Positions 45,176 to 54,732 of a stretch of DNA of 57,334 bases are shown here, piece by piece. The translations under genes were made by a program, and so were the position numbers. Numbering within the stretch: the stretch's first letter is position 1; each line of letters opens with the position of its first letter. The notes under the pieces were generated by a model. That model was not told the origin of the DNA and ran no database searches. It saw only the letters and a list, made by a program, of their open reading frames with translations. This DNA comes from an uncultured Lachnospiraceae bacterium (GTDB lineage: Bacteria > Bacillota > Clostridia > Lachnospirales > Lachnospiraceae), in the NCBI GenBank assembly GCA_905233955.1, contig CAJOFQ010000010.1:1-57334 (forward strand), written 5' to 3'.

Positions 45176-46309
45176 CTACATTTGCTGCTTCTCCAGATGT
45201 TGGATCTGGATTTCTCCCTCGGCTGCAATCCTGCGGAATGCATCTATGGTCTCGCGCATTCTGGGGAGTGCTTCCTGGCGGTATTTGCTCAGATCGTCAA
45301 GAGCTGCCAGTGTTTCTTCGAAAGAGGCCTTAAGCTGTTCCGGAGAAACCGCAGCTTCTGAAGCCTGCTTTTGCACTTCAACTCCCTGCTCACGAAGCAT
45401 ATGAGATGTGGCGGCAATCATGTTGTTGGTAGTGTCATTTAGAGCGTTTACCTTTTCCAGGACAATTTTTTGATTATAAAGCGCTCCTGCGACGGTAACT
45501 GCTGTACGAAGGGCCGTAACTGTTACATTCTGTGCCCGGTCAACAGAACGAATAAGCTCTCTGTTGTTGCGGCGAATCAGCTCCATCGCCACTATTCCCT
45601 GCTGATCCACAGTCTGTATCTGCTGAAAATCCTCTATTCTCTGTCGCAGAGGATACAAAATCTCTTCCTCCACGAATCGGATCTTATCCTCATCCTCACC
45701 CTTGGCTCTGGCTTCACTGACTGCCTCGGACAAGGCATCGTCCAGCTTGATTCCCAGCTCGATGTTCTTCTGCATCTTTTTTGTCATCTGACGCATTTCA
45801 GTTTCTTCTATTTCAAGAGTAACATTGTCCTCTGAAAGCGTCTTTTTGCCCTTTTCAAGGGATTTTACTATTTCAGCTATTTCCGTGTCTGCCGATTTGA
45901 ACTTCTCAAAGTATCTTCTGGCAGGGTTAAAAAGCTTGCCCATTGGACCTTGCTTTACAAAATCTATCCCTGAAGGATCCATATCCCTCATCCTGATGGT
46001 CAGCTCCTCCAGGCCCTTTGCAACCTCTCCGGACTCCCCGCCTGCCTTTTCAAAGCTTCCTACACGCTTTTGAAGAATGGCGTTTTTTGTCCTGCATGCC
46101 TTCATGTCCTCCAGTCCAAAGGATTGAATAACATCTGTAAATTCCTTGCGCTGCTCTATAGAATCCAGATCTACATCCATGATGGTTTTCGCTCTGTCCC
46201 GGGCGGTGTCTTCGATCATGACCTCCTCTTTGGAGGTGGGTTTTACCAGCTCGTGAACTTCTTCCTGTATTTCTTCTTCTGTCGGTAATTCCAGTGAAAA
46301 TGCTGACAT
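45176..46309 (-). CDS. telA: TelA-family toxic anion resistance protein
   Basis: 377-aa cytoplasmic helical protein of the TelA/KlaA family; AGGAGG precedes the ATG. Conserved stretches include PMGKLFNPARRYFEKFKSAD, QLDDALSEAVSEARA-like helices and LIRRNNRELIRSVDRAQNVT, then ALRTAVTVAGALYNQKIVLE. TelA genes were named for tellurite resistance but are widely linked to envelope stress. Here it follows a VWA-domain protein by 17 bases, in turn preceded by a membrane coiled-coil protein, making a three-gene cassette. Direct tellurite action is not implied. Confidence 0.93.
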   Translation of the reverse strand: MSAFSLELPTEEEIQEEVHELVKPTSKEEVMIEDTARDRAKTIMDVDLDSIEQRKEFTDVIQSFGLEDMKACRTKNAILQKRVGSFEKAGGESGEVAKGLEELTIRMRDMDPSGIDFVKQGPMGKLFNPARRYFEKFKSADTEIAEIVKSLEKGKKTLSEDNVTLEIEETEMRQMTKKMQKNIELGIKLDDALSEAVSEARAKGEDEDKIRFVEEEILYPLRQRIEDFQQIQTVDQQGIVAMELIRRNNRELIRSVDRAQNVTVTALRTAVTVAGALYNQKIVLEKVNALNDTTNNMIAATSHMLREQGVEVQKQASEAAVSPEQLKASFEETLAALDDLSKYRQEALPRMRETIDAFRRIAAEGEIQIQHLEKQQM

Positions 46310-46326
46310 GTGGCGTAATCCTCCTA

Positions 46327-48012
46327 TTACAATCCTGCATTAAATAACTGCCTTAATTGATATGTTACATCGTCTGTATCAGCGTTGATATTGACACCCT
46401 CGTTGATGTTAGACAGCTCCTCCATGGCGGCAATGTCCCCGTTATAGCATATGGTATATACAGGTATTTTCAGCCCTGATACCACACCTGATATATCGCC
46501 AAGCTCATAGCCTGTATTGGTCTCTCCGTCACTTAATACAAAAACCATCGGCTTGGCGTCGCCAACCTCGGCAAGCTTCTTTTCCACCATATCCATCGCC
46601 ACGCACACCGCGTCAAATGTGGCGGTGTTGCCATTTGCAGAAAGGCTCTCAACCGTACCTTTGAAAAGTGACTGCTGGCTCATATCGAATTTGTCTGCTT
46701 CAAGCTCAATGGTCACATCATCAGAATAGCTCACCAGTCCAATATAATTATCCACATTGATGTACTGCATTGAATTAATAAGAGAAGCTTTTAGCATATT
46801 AAGGGGCTCCCCATCCATGCTGCCTGATACATCCGCTACAAATACACATATGATAGGATCCTGATCCTTGTTTTCCTTGTAGAGCTTCTGGGCGGCTATG
46901 AGATCATCTCCACTGTAATCGTAGGACATGGGAGTATAGCCCTCAGGCGTCTGACCAAATCCATCTTCCTTTGCAAGTTTGTCACCATTAGCCCTGCAAT
47001 AATCGGCAAAGCTTTTTAATATTGCCTGCTTGTCCTGCTCTTCATTAACCGATACCAGAGGATTGTTATGCGGATAGCCATAGGGGACAAACACATATTT
47101 CTGAGACAGTGCGCTGTCGCTGCGATAGGTCTGATACTCCGAAACAAATGCGTCGAATGTTCCCCTTTCGGCGGCTTTTCTCATCTGACCCGTCGTCATG
47201 GATACAAACGGAATGTTAGCCTGAAAAGTGGAAAAGCCTTCTGCCGCCTTATCAGATAAAATGCTGCCGCTGTCATATGAATCCAGCAGTGTCACCAGAA
47301 AATTCATCCCGGCAGCGCTGGAAAACGGATTCGTATAACCCATTGTAATAAAATCATCTGCCGTTGCCTGGGCTATAGTCTGAACATCTACCGATCCGTA
47401 CTGCTCCTTGATATTGTTGTAGACCTTCTTAGGCATGGCAATTCCGGCGTAGTTCTCCACTATAGAATTGCTGATTTCTGTGACATTGACTCCCTTGGCG
47501 TCCATCATCTTGATGAACAGATCGTTGGATGGCGATACCCCATCCGGAATGTATTTTCCAGAGGCTACATAGTCCACCTGCTGCCCTGAAGCCACCGTTC
47601 TGAGCCTGACTGAGGCCGGACTGCCGTTTACCTCAATTCCTTCGGAATTATATTTTGCAGCCATCTCCCTTAAAAAACCATCCCTTCCGCTGCCGGTTTT
47701 TTCAGATGAGGCAAAAATCTCAGCGTAATTGCTTCCGGTCTCCGGCACCACAATGGACTCATTTGACAGCTCAGGCAGCTCCTGAAATGTGGTATCCTCA
47801 TCAGAGTATTCCACAGTGCCCTTGGTGGGAGTTCCTGTTATAGGCTCAATTCTCTTTACCATTTTTTCGAGAGTGTTTAGAGCGCTTTCCCTGTTAACTG
47901 TCTTGGTGCTTTTACCCAGATTTCTGGAAAGGGTCAGTCCTCCGAATATCGCCGCCAGTACGATCACTCCTATTGCTATTAGAGTTGAAATCTGTTTTCC
48001 ATTGTTGTTCAT
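46327..48012 (-). CDS. membrane-anchored binding-protein-like and VWA protein
   Basis: 561-aa protein; AAGGAG precedes the ATG. A membrane anchor lies at residues 8-30 (STLIAIGVIVLAAIFGGLTL), then an extracytoplasmic part that looks like a type-2 solute-binding fold (AEIFASSEKTGSGRDGFLRE; DFITMGYTNPFSSAAGMNFL; FVPYGYPHNNPLVSVNE). From about residue 385 a von Willebrand A domain follows with an intact metal site, DVSGSMDG, near 397 and LSDGETNTGY. It could bind a ligand and a protein partner at the cell surface. It lies between the telA gene and the membrane coiled-coil gene in one operon. Confidence 0.85.
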   Translation of the reverse strand: MNNNGKQISTLIAIGVIVLAAIFGGLTLSRNLGKSTKTVNRESALNTLEKMVKRIEPITGTPTKGTVEYSDEDTTFQELPELSNESIVVPETGSNYAEIFASSEKTGSGRDGFLREMAAKYNSEGIEVNGSPASVRLRTVASGQQVDYVASGKYIPDGVSPSNDLFIKMMDAKGVNVTEISNSIVENYAGIAMPKKVYNNIKEQYGSVDVQTIAQATADDFITMGYTNPFSSAAGMNFLVTLLDSYDSGSILSDKAAEGFSTFQANIPFVSMTTGQMRKAAERGTFDAFVSEYQTYRSDSALSQKYVFVPYGYPHNNPLVSVNEEQDKQAILKSFADYCRANGDKLAKEDGFGQTPEGYTPMSYDYSGDDLIAAQKLYKENKDQDPIICVFVADVSGSMDGEPLNMLKASLINSMQYINVDNYIGLVSYSDDVTIELEADKFDMSQQSLFKGTVESLSANGNTATFDAVCVAMDMVEKKLAEVGDAKPMVFVLSDGETNTGYELGDISGVVSGLKIPVYTICYNGDIAAMEELSNINEGVNINADTDDVTYQLRQLFNAGL

Positions 48013-48100
48013 ACAAGTCTCCTTCTTTTAGGATAAATATCTATGATGTGGTCAGTTGTTTCGCTGCTGATATATGGTCCTAGTTCAAAATAATGCCTAC

Positions 48101-48132
48101 GGATTGTTTTGCGCTTTGCGCTCCCACAATCC
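48101..48132. repeat. hairpin between two genes of the TelA cassette
   Basis: GGATTGT (48101-48107) and ACAATCC (48126-48132) pair, with an inner GCGC TTT GCGC stem. It lies in the 134-base gap and has no T-run; it may adjust expression of the downstream VWA and telA genes. Confidence 0.4.
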
Positions 48133-48146
48133 ATCATGCTAATACG

Positions 48147-48896
48147 CTAGGAAGGATAATTATACAATTTTACCTGATCGGTCAGCTTTTCTATCTCATC
48201 AAGCAGCATGCTCTGCTGATTATCGTCCTGCATACTGTCCTTTTGGGAGGTCAGCTCCACACTCATTGTATCCAGCGCCAGAATAAGCTTCTCGTTTGCG
48301 GCGACAGCCGACTCAATCTGCTCTCTGTTCTTTTTGTACAAGGCTATCTGTTTTTCCTGAATATCATCAGGTATGTCATCATTTTTATAATTCTCCAGCT
48401 TGGCGTACTCAGACTCGTCAAAAAGCTGCATACGATTCGCCATTCCTACACAGTTGTTAATGGCGGCACTTTTCGCAGCGGAAATAGTGGAAACATATCT
48501 GTCATACGCCATGGAGCCGGCCTCGAATTTCATCTCGATCGCCCTGTCAGCCCGGTTCATGGTAAGGGTCAGTCGGTCCAACTGATCTACGGTTGTATCA
48601 GCAATTCTGCCAAAGTATTTTCCTCCATGAAAGGATTTTAAAATTGCCCTTGCCTGATTTATGTCCGGTAAACTATCCTGGCCGAACATCAGTCTGCGAT
48701 TGTCACTTTTTAATATGAGCATATTGCCGTAAAAAAATGAAAAAGCAGACGCTATAGCAATAAAAATCGACATCCCCGCCCTTATGATCGACTCGTCAGT
48801 CGGGCGCAGATCCAAAAATCCTTCTGAGTAGGTGAAAACTACCACGGCTACTATTATTATATTTAATAGGAAGAGTTTTATGTATTTATTACTCAT
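48147..48896 (-). CDS. membrane protein with helical cytoplasmic part, unknown
   Basis: 249-aa protein, first gene of the TelA cassette. Two membrane segments lie in the first 65 residues (LFLLNIIIVAVVVFTYSEGF; GMSIFIAIASAFSFFYGNML). About 180 residues of charged helices follow (QLDRLTLTMNRADRAIEMKF; LILALDTMSVELTSQKDSM). No motif is recognised. No clear ribosome site precedes the ATG. Its helical body could pair with TelA, which is also largely helical; that is inference from operon order. Confidence 0.75.
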   Translation of the reverse strand: MSNKYIKLFLLNIIIVAVVVFTYSEGFLDLRPTDESIIRAGMSIFIAIASAFSFFYGNMLILKSDNRRLMFGQDSLPDINQARAILKSFHGGKYFGRIADTTVDQLDRLTLTMNRADRAIEMKFEAGSMAYDRYVSTISAAKSAAINNCVGMANRMQLFDESEYAKLENYKNDDIPDDIQEKQIALYKKNREQIESAVAANEKLILALDTMSVELTSQKDSMQDDNQQSMLLDEIEKLTDQVKLYNYPS

Positions 48897-48920
48897 GTTA
48901 GTTTAAAATTTTTGATTATG

Positions 48921-49829
48921 TCATCTTATGATATCAGGGTCAAAAGTATTTGCCCCCAACTTATGATACGCAGCAAGCCTCTGCGCTATCTCCGCAAACT
49001 GCTCCAACGAAAGGGCTTCACCCCTTACTGTTGGACTATGCCCCAGCGAGACAAGTATTTCTGAAATTTCATCCTTGGAAAGTCCCAGATTCATTCCATG
49101 ACTTATTCCGTTGACCAGAGTTTTCCTCCTTTGATTGAAGCTGGCGCGTATCAGGTCAAACAGCAGCTTTTCATCATCAACTTCAACCGGTGGATTAGCA
49201 TGCTTGGTAAGGGTAATTACCGTACTGTCCACCTTTGGCGGAGGGAAAAACGAATCCGGTTCAATGGTAAAATCTATTCTGGGATTGGTGTAGTAGGACA
49301 CTGCCAGCGTCAGAGCTCCGTATGATTTGGTACCAGGGCTGGCTGTCATACGCTCCGCCACCTCCCTTTGAACCATCACCGTAATAGAGGTGTAGTCCAT
49401 ACCGCTTTCCAGGAGCTTCATCAAAATTGGCGTAGTAATATAATAGGGAAGATTTGCTACTATTCGCTTGGCTCCTTTTTCAGTATCTTTTGGAAAAATA
49501 TCGTCTAAAGACATCTTCATAATGTCGTTTCTGATAATCTCGACATTATTATACCTTTCTAACTCTTCTTCAAGTACAGGTATCAGATGGTCGTCTATCT
49601 CGACAGCAATCACCTTTTTTGCCCGCTTTGCCAGGGGAACGGTCATGGTTCCCATTCCGGGACCTATCTCTAAAACCGTATCATCCTCCCCTACTCCTGC
49701 CGCCTCAACAATCGCTTCCGGAATCCCGGGATCCACGAGGAAATTCTGACCATATTTTTTTTGAAAACGAAAACCATGCCTGTGAAGCACCTCTTCCATT
49801 CTCCGGCGTTCAATGTAAGCGCTGTTCAT
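48921..49829 (-). CDS. ksgA: 16S rRNA dimethyladenosine transferase
   Basis: Dimethylates two adenosines at the 3' end of 16S rRNA. The 302-aa protein starts in an ATGA overlap with tatD, after AAGGTGA. Features are KYGQNFLVDPG, the SAM site LEIGPGMGTMT near residue 55, and NLPYYITTPIL. The usual C-terminus (LAAYHK) is followed by an extra 11 residues (LGANTFDPDIIR) encoded by a copy of the dispersed GGGTCAAAA motif. Confidence 0.96.
   Translation of the reverse strand: MNSAYIERRRMEEVLHRHGFRFQKKYGQNFLVDPGIPEAIVEAAGVGEDDTVLEIGPGMGTMTVPLAKRAKKVIAVEIDDHLIPVLEEELERYNNVEIIRNDIMKMSLDDIFPKDTEKGAKRIVANLPYYITTPILMKLLESGMDYTSITVMVQREVAERMTASPGTKSYGALTLAVSYYTNPRIDFTIEPDSFFPPPKVDSTVITLTKHANPPVEVDDEKLLFDLIRASFNQRRKTLVNGISHGMNLGLSKDEISEILVSLGHSPTVRGEALSLEQFAEIAQRLAAYHKLGANTFDPDIIR
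48922..48957. repeat. dispersed motif copy 2, forming the 3' end of ksgA
   Basis: Plus strand ATCTTATG, ATATCAGGGTCAAAAG, TATTTGCCCCC; compare 172-200. It supplies the last codons and stop of ksgA, suggesting that the repeat extended the gene. Confidence 0.4.
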
Positions 49830-50611
49830 CGGTAGTTCACCTTGGAAAAAAGCCTTCTGGCATTTTGGGCTGTAGCTTCTATTACTTCATCCTCCGTTAT
49901 CTCTCTTATTTTTGCAATTGCCTGAACCACATAGGGCAGATATGTAGAGTCATTTCGCTTTCCTCTAAAGGGCTCCGGCGCAAGATACGGACAATCCGTT
50001 TCCAAAACCAATGAAGAAAGCGGAACGCTCTCAACGGTTTCCTTAAGCTTTTTGGAATTTTTGAATGTGACCACGCCACCTATTCCCAGGTAAAATCCCC
50101 TTTTGACATATTCGTCTGCTATCTCAGGAGAATAGGAAAAACAGTGCATCACTCCGCGCACTCCGCGATCTATAGCTTCCTTTAAAATAAAAAAAGTATC
50201 CTCACAAGCTTCTCTGGAGTGAATTATAACCGGAAGATCACTTTCAAGCGCAATATCCAACTGCTCTTTAAATATCTCCTGCTGCCTTTTTCTGACCTGC
50301 TCATCCTTTTCCCAGTAATAATCCAGTCCTATCTCTCCAACTGCCACGGTTTTAGGATCTGATGCATGATTAATTATCCATTGTTTGCCGTCGTCATCTA
50401 AAGTGTCAATATCGCTTGGATGAACTCCCAAAGCCGCATAGACAAACGGATATTCCTGTGCCAGATTATAGCTTTCCTTTGCCGAATCCATGGATGCACC
50501 GACATTGATTATCGGACCTATACCATGTTCCTCCATAGACGCAAGAAGAGAGGCCCGATCTTCATTGAACCTCTCATCATCATAATGCGCATGTGTTTCA
50601 AATATACGCAT
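49826..50611 (-). CDS. tatD: TatD-family metal-dependent hydrolase
   Basis: 261-aa TIM-barrel hydrolase. It has the ETHAHYDDERF metal motif at residues 5-15, GEIGLDYYW near 92, IIHSREA near 129, GVMHCFS near 153 and ETDCPYLAPEP near 203. TatD proteins are 3'-5' exonucleases or deacylases acting in DNA repair and quality control. AGAGGGGAGAG precedes the ATG. The ATGA overlap with ksgA and position after metG match the common metG-tatD-ksgA order. Confidence 0.95.
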   Translation of the reverse strand: MRIFETHAHYDDERFNEDRASLLASMEEHGIGPIINVGASMDSAKESYNLAQEYPFVYAALGVHPSDIDTLDDDGKQWIINHASDPKTVAVGEIGLDYYWEKDEQVRKRQQEIFKEQLDIALESDLPVIIHSREACEDTFFILKEAIDRGVRGVMHCFSYSPEIADEYVKRGFYLGIGGVVTFKNSKKLKETVESVPLSSLVLETDCPYLAPEPFRGKRNDSTYLPYVVQAIAKIREITEDEVIEATAQNARRLFSKVNYR

Positions 50612-50652
50612 AACTCTCCCCTCTTATATCAGAAGTGCATTTTCCTCTTCTT

Positions 50653-50741
50653 AACGCAGTTTATTATATGACCTACTCCGTCGGATGCCAGTGCTATCAT
50701 CAACTTACTTCGTTCGTTGGACAGTACCAGACTCCAAATCT
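50653..50741. repeat. structured intergenic repeat, copy B
   Basis: Shares with 24590-24698 the blocks GCAGTTTATTATATGACCTA, GTCGGATGCCAGTGCT, a CTTCG hairpin and TTGGACAGTACCAG. The hairpin is CAAC..AC TTC GT..GTTG. Against copy A, the fourth base pair of the outer arm changes from T-A to C-G and two pairs of the inner arm are missing, so the fold is kept. It sits between metG and tatD. Confidence 0.6.
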
Positions 50742-50781
50742 TTATTTCGCTGGGTATAAAGCCCATTGTTTCTGTATAGGA

Positions 50782-52752
50782 TCAGCAGACTTCAGCTCCT
50801 GCCGGCATATCCTTTTCCGGAACCATCAGGCTAAGATCACCGTTTTCATCCTCGGCACACAATATCATGCCCTCAGACATAAGCCCTGCCAGCTTAGCAG
50901 GCTTGAGATTGACAAGCACCATTACCTTTTTACCAACCATTTCCTCAGGCTTGTAGTATTTTTTGATGCCGCTTATTATCTGTCTGGTCTGACTTCCGAT
51001 CTTGACCTTGGAAAGTAGTAGCTTTTTGGACTTGGGAACTTCCTCACAGCTGATGATCTCACCAACCTGAAACTGCATCTTGTCAAATTGATCGTAGGTT
51101 ATTTCCGCTTTTTGTTCTATGTCTATGCCATCATCGCTGTCTGCGTCAGCTTCTGTGGAATTGTCAGGTTCATCGTTTTTGGCTGTCATCTTTTCAACCT
51201 GCTCCATTATTTCCTTCAGATCCAATCTGGCAAAAAGTATCTCCGGCTTATCTGTGACATGGCCTCCATCTGGATAATGTCCAAATGTGTTCAATTTGCC
51301 ATATGGTATTTCATCGGCTTGAAGCTGTTCTAATATCTTCCTTGATGTGTCAGGCATAAAGCTTTTTAGAAGCGTCGCTCCTATGCTTATTCCTTCCACC
51401 AGATTGTAAAGCACACATGCGAGCCTGTCTTTTTTGGATTCGTCTTTTGCTAAAACCCAGGGCTCTGTCTCGTCGATATATTTGTTGAGCCGCTTAAATA
51501 CAGCAAAGATCTCCGTAATGCAATCTGCTACCCGCAAATCCTTCATTTTGTCCTCACAAATGTCTCTTGCGCTAATAACGACATTTTTAAGGTCATCATC
51601 GACTGGTTCGGACACATTTGTATTTTTGACCTCACCACCAAAATATTTGTTGGACATGGCGATGGTACGGTTAACAAGATTACCAAGGGTGTTCGCAAGA
51701 TCGGAATTGATCCTCTCCACCAGAAGCTCCCATGATATAACACCATCATTTTCAAAAGGCATTTCATGAAGCAGGAAATATCTTACCGCATCAACTCCGA
51801 AAATAGAAACCAGATCATCTGCATAGATTACATTGCCCTTGGATTTGGACATTTTACCATCAGCCTGAATCAGCCACGGATGACCAAACACCTGCTTGGG
51901 AAGTGGCAGATCCAGTGCCATTAAAAATATTGGCCAGTAGATCGTATGGAATCTTATTATATCTTTTCCGATCAGATGGAGATCTGCGGGCCAGAATTTA
52001 TTAAACTGCTCTGTAGAATTACCATCAGCATCATAACCAATACCTGTAATATAATTTGTAAGGGCATCCAGCCACACATACACCACATGCTTCGGGTCGA
52101 AATCTACAGTTATTCCCCACGAAAATGAAGTCCTCGATACACACAGATCCTGAAGTCCCGGAAGCAGGAAGTTGTTCATCATCTCATTCTTACGGGAAAC
52201 AGGCTGAATGAACTCGGGATGAGAATTGATATGATCTATAAGCCTGTCAGCATATTTGCTCATTTTGAAAAAATATGCTTCTTCACTGGCTCTGGTAACC
52301 GGTCTGCCACAGTCAGGGCACTTGCCGTCAACCAACTGGGATTCCGTCCAGAAGGATTCATCCGGCACACAGTACCAGCCTTCATAGGAGCCCTTGTATA
52401 TATCACCCTTGTCGTAAAGCTTTTTGAATATCTTTTGAACCTGCTTCTCATGATCTTCGTCAGTGGTTCGAATGAATCTGTCGTAGGAAGAACCCATCAT
52501 ATCCCAGATCCGCTTCACTTCTCCGGCAATCCTGTCCACATATTCCTTGGGAGATACATTCTCCTCTTTTGCCTTTTCTTCTATTTTCTGGCCGTGCTCG
52601 TCAGTTCCGGTCTGAAAGAAAACATCGTATCCCTCGTGTCTGCGGAATCTGGCAATGGCATCCGCCAAAACGATCTCATATGTGTTACCGATATGCGGCT
52701 TGCCCGAAGTATAAGCTATAGCCGTTGTGATATAATACTGCCCCTTGTTCAT
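50782..52752 (-). CDS. metG: methionyl-tRNA synthetase
   Basis: Charges tRNA-Met; 656 aa. HIGH-type motif GKPHIGNTYE is near residue 18, the zinc site CPDCGRP near 143 and KMSKSKGNV near 299. The C-terminal OB-fold tRNA-binding domain (FQVGEIISCEEVPKSKKLL) is present, as in Firmicutes dimeric enzymes, after an acidic linker (NSTEADADSDDGI). AAAGGAAC precedes the ATG. A structured repeat separates it from tatD. Confidence 0.97.
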   Translation of the reverse strand: MNKGQYYITTAIAYTSGKPHIGNTYEIVLADAIARFRRHEGYDVFFQTGTDEHGQKIEEKAKEENVSPKEYVDRIAGEVKRIWDMMGSSYDRFIRTTDEDHEKQVQKIFKKLYDKGDIYKGSYEGWYCVPDESFWTESQLVDGKCPDCGRPVTRASEEAYFFKMSKYADRLIDHINSHPEFIQPVSRKNEMMNNFLLPGLQDLCVSRTSFSWGITVDFDPKHVVYVWLDALTNYITGIGYDADGNSTEQFNKFWPADLHLIGKDIIRFHTIYWPIFLMALDLPLPKQVFGHPWLIQADGKMSKSKGNVIYADDLVSIFGVDAVRYFLLHEMPFENDGVISWELLVERINSDLANTLGNLVNRTIAMSNKYFGGEVKNTNVSEPVDDDLKNVVISARDICEDKMKDLRVADCITEIFAVFKRLNKYIDETEPWVLAKDESKKDRLACVLYNLVEGISIGATLLKSFMPDTSRKILEQLQADEIPYGKLNTFGHYPDGGHVTDKPEILFARLDLKEIMEQVEKMTAKNDEPDNSTEADADSDDGIDIEQKAEITYDQFDKMQFQVGEIISCEEVPKSKKLLLSKVKIGSQTRQIISGIKKYYKPEEMVGKKVMVLVNLKPAKLAGLMSEGMILCAEDENGDLSLMVPEKDMPAGAEVC

Positions 52753-52840
52753 GATTTGTTCCTTTTCTATTTCTTGTACTGCTCCTCATTGCTGAAATGC
52801 AGCATCACATTGCTTGTACCATCTCAAGCTGTTCCTTACA

Positions 52841-53104
52841 TTACAATGACTGCTGCCTTCCCCTTAAATCCTTAAGCTCCTTAAGCAGAGTCTCAATTTC
52901 TTCAAAATCCTCATCCTCGTCATCACGATGAGTGGTATAGTATTCTTTTCCCAGCTCCTTATACAGCTCATTAAGATAGCTTTCCCTGGTTCTGATCTCA
53001 TAAGCCAGCTTGGCCTTGTCTGAAAGCCTCTTTGCTGTACTCTCAACTTCCTTTCCGGCAATAATTACCGTATCCTGAATAATGTCAAAAATATTATTAT
53101 CCAT
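52841..53104 (-). CDS. small helical protein, unknown
   Basis: 87-aa protein starting at the ATG at 53104 after GGGAGAGG. A longer version from 53188 (115 aa) also has a fair site, GAGGTATCAAA, so the start is not certain. The sequence (MDNNIFDIIQDTVIIAGKEV, YLNELYKELGKEYYTTHRDD) is helical and charged, similar to small Firmicutes proteins thought to be stress-related or envelope-linked. No function can be given. It lies upstream of metG on the same strand, with 88 bases between. Confidence 0.65.
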   Translation of the reverse strand: MDNNIFDIIQDTVIIAGKEVESTAKRLSDKAKLAYEIRTRESYLNELYKELGKEYYTTHRDDEDEDFEEIETLLKELKDLRGRQQSL

Positions 53105-53242
53105 AATCCTCTCCCTACTACTTGACAACAATGCAGCCATTCCTGCTTTTTCACACATGTATCTGTTTAATTTGTCTTTTAAACTCATTTTGATACCTCG
53201 TTATGGAATTACCCCGTTTCTCTGTTAACTTGTGCAAATTGT

Positions 53243-54178
53243 TTATCGTTTAATAATATATATTAAATATGCGCCGTACATCGCCACCATTACCAAGCCT
53301 TCCCACCTGTTGATAACTCTTTTTGTGATCGAAAAGATCCAAACTATAATGGACACGATCAACAAAACTGCCATATCTATGATATTCTCCCTGATAAAAG
53401 GGATCGGAGAAAGCGCTGAGGCCACTCCTAGTATCAGCAGAATATTAAAAATATTTGAGCCAAGCACATTGCCAATAGCCATATCCAGCTCATTCTTCCT
53501 TGCCGCAACCAGAGCTGTTACAAATTCCGGCAGACTCGTCCCAAACGCTACAATGGTAAGCCCGATCAATGTCTCCGTCACACCACAGGCTCTTGCGATC
53601 TCAACCGCACCTGAGACAACCCAGTCGCCGCCCAGCTTAATAGCCGCCGCACCTCCGATAATAAAGACCAGACTCAGTATCAGTGAAAGAGATTTTTCTC
53701 CCTCACTCTCCTCATCATCGGATAGTCTGGCTGATCTGATCATCATTCCAAGAAAGACCACGAAAAGCACTAGAAGAATAATCCCATCCACACGGCTTAA
53801 CTCTCTGTTAATCAATCCTGTTGCCAGCAGAACCACTGTACTTAATATATAAAAAGGAAAATCTCTTTTTAATACATCAGCCGTTACTTCAAGGTCACAT
53901 ACAATTGCGCATGCCCCAAGCGCAACCATTATATTAAAAAGATCTGAACCTGTTACATTGGATACCGAAAGAGAATTATTGCCTTGGATTGACGCAGCAA
54001 CCGATACTGAAAGCTCCGGCAGGCTGGTTCCCATCGCCACAATTGTCATACCTATGATAAGAGTCGGTACATGAAACCGCCTGGCAATGGCAGAACTGCC
54101 ATCCACAAAAAAATCCGCCCCCTTGATCAGGAGTACAAAGCCTGCCACAAGCTCTGCAAACGCTATAACTAAATTCAT
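53243..54178 (-). CDS. calcium/sodium antiporter, CaCA family
   Basis: 311-aa membrane exchanger of the YrbG type. The two inverted alpha-repeat motifs are TIVAMGTSLPELSVS near residue 45 and TIVAFGTSLPEFVTAL near 208. Each is followed by N-(V/L)-x-G-S-x-(L/I)-FNI (NVTGSDLFNI and NVLGSNIFNI). About ten membrane segments. The metal-binding Glu residues are intact. It starts two bases after the PAP2 stop and probably forms an operon with tyrS and the phosphatase. Confidence 0.94.
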   Translation of the reverse strand: MNLVIAFAELVAGFVLLIKGADFFVDGSSAIARRFHVPTLIIGMTIVAMGTSLPELSVSVAASIQGNNSLSVSNVTGSDLFNIMVALGACAIVCDLEVTADVLKRDFPFYILSTVVLLATGLINRELSRVDGIILLVLFVVFLGMMIRSARLSDDEESEGEKSLSLILSLVFIIGGAAAIKLGGDWVVSGAVEIARACGVTETLIGLTIVAFGTSLPEFVTALVAARKNELDMAIGNVLGSNIFNILLILGVASALSPIPFIRENIIDMAVLLIVSIIVWIFSITKRVINRWEGLVMVAMYGAYLIYIIKR

Positions 54179-54180
54179 TA

Positions 54181-54732
54181 TTATCTCTTCTCTAGTATCG
54201 GTATTTTAAAATCAGGATGCGCCTTGTAAAAATCATTGACCAGCATTCCTGCCAGCATCCCTGCAACTATTCCGCAGAACGCCCCAACCAGAACATCCGT
54301 TGGAAAATGTACGAACAGATACAGCCTGGAAAGTCCGATCATGCACGCCACCACAAGTGCCAAAAATCCCCAGCCCTTGTAGTATCTGAATATGGACACT
54401 GCCGCGGCAAAGGAAAATGATGTGTGACCGGATGGAAACGAATAATCATCCGGCACATCCACTAATAGCGCCACACTGGGATCTATCCAGCACGGCCGGT
54501 CTCTTTGAACAATATTCTTAAGGATAATATTGCACAGTAAAACCGACAGACACAGCGCCACACAACCGGTCAGTCCAACCCTTTTGTCCTTAACAAACAG
54601 CAAGATCGCCAGAATTACGATAATCCAGAAGATTCCCTTTTCACACATCATGGTAAAGGCAAGCGCCACCTTGTCCATGACCGGATCGTGTAAATTTTGA
54701 AACCAGTATAATATATCAAATTCCCAATCCAT
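54181..54732 (-). CDS. PAP2-family membrane phosphatase
   Basis: 183-aa membrane enzyme with the acid-phosphatase motifs: RDRPCW near residue 77, [12 protein letters not shown] near 96 and [16 protein letters not shown] near 133. It is of the undecaprenyl-diphosphate or phosphatidylglycerol-phosphate phosphatase class; the substrate is not settled. It overlaps tyrS by 17 bases with AAGGTGG inside the tyrS end. Confidence 0.93.
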   Translation of the reverse strand: MDWEFDILYWFQNLHDPVMDKVALAFTMMCEKGIFWIIVILAILLFVKDKRVGLTGCVALCLSVLLCNIILKNIVQRDRPCWIDPSVALLVDVPDDYSFPSGHTSFSFAAAVSIFRYYKGWGFLALVVACMIGLSRLYLFVHFPTDVLVGAFCGIVAGMLAGMLVNDFYKAHPDFKIPILEKR

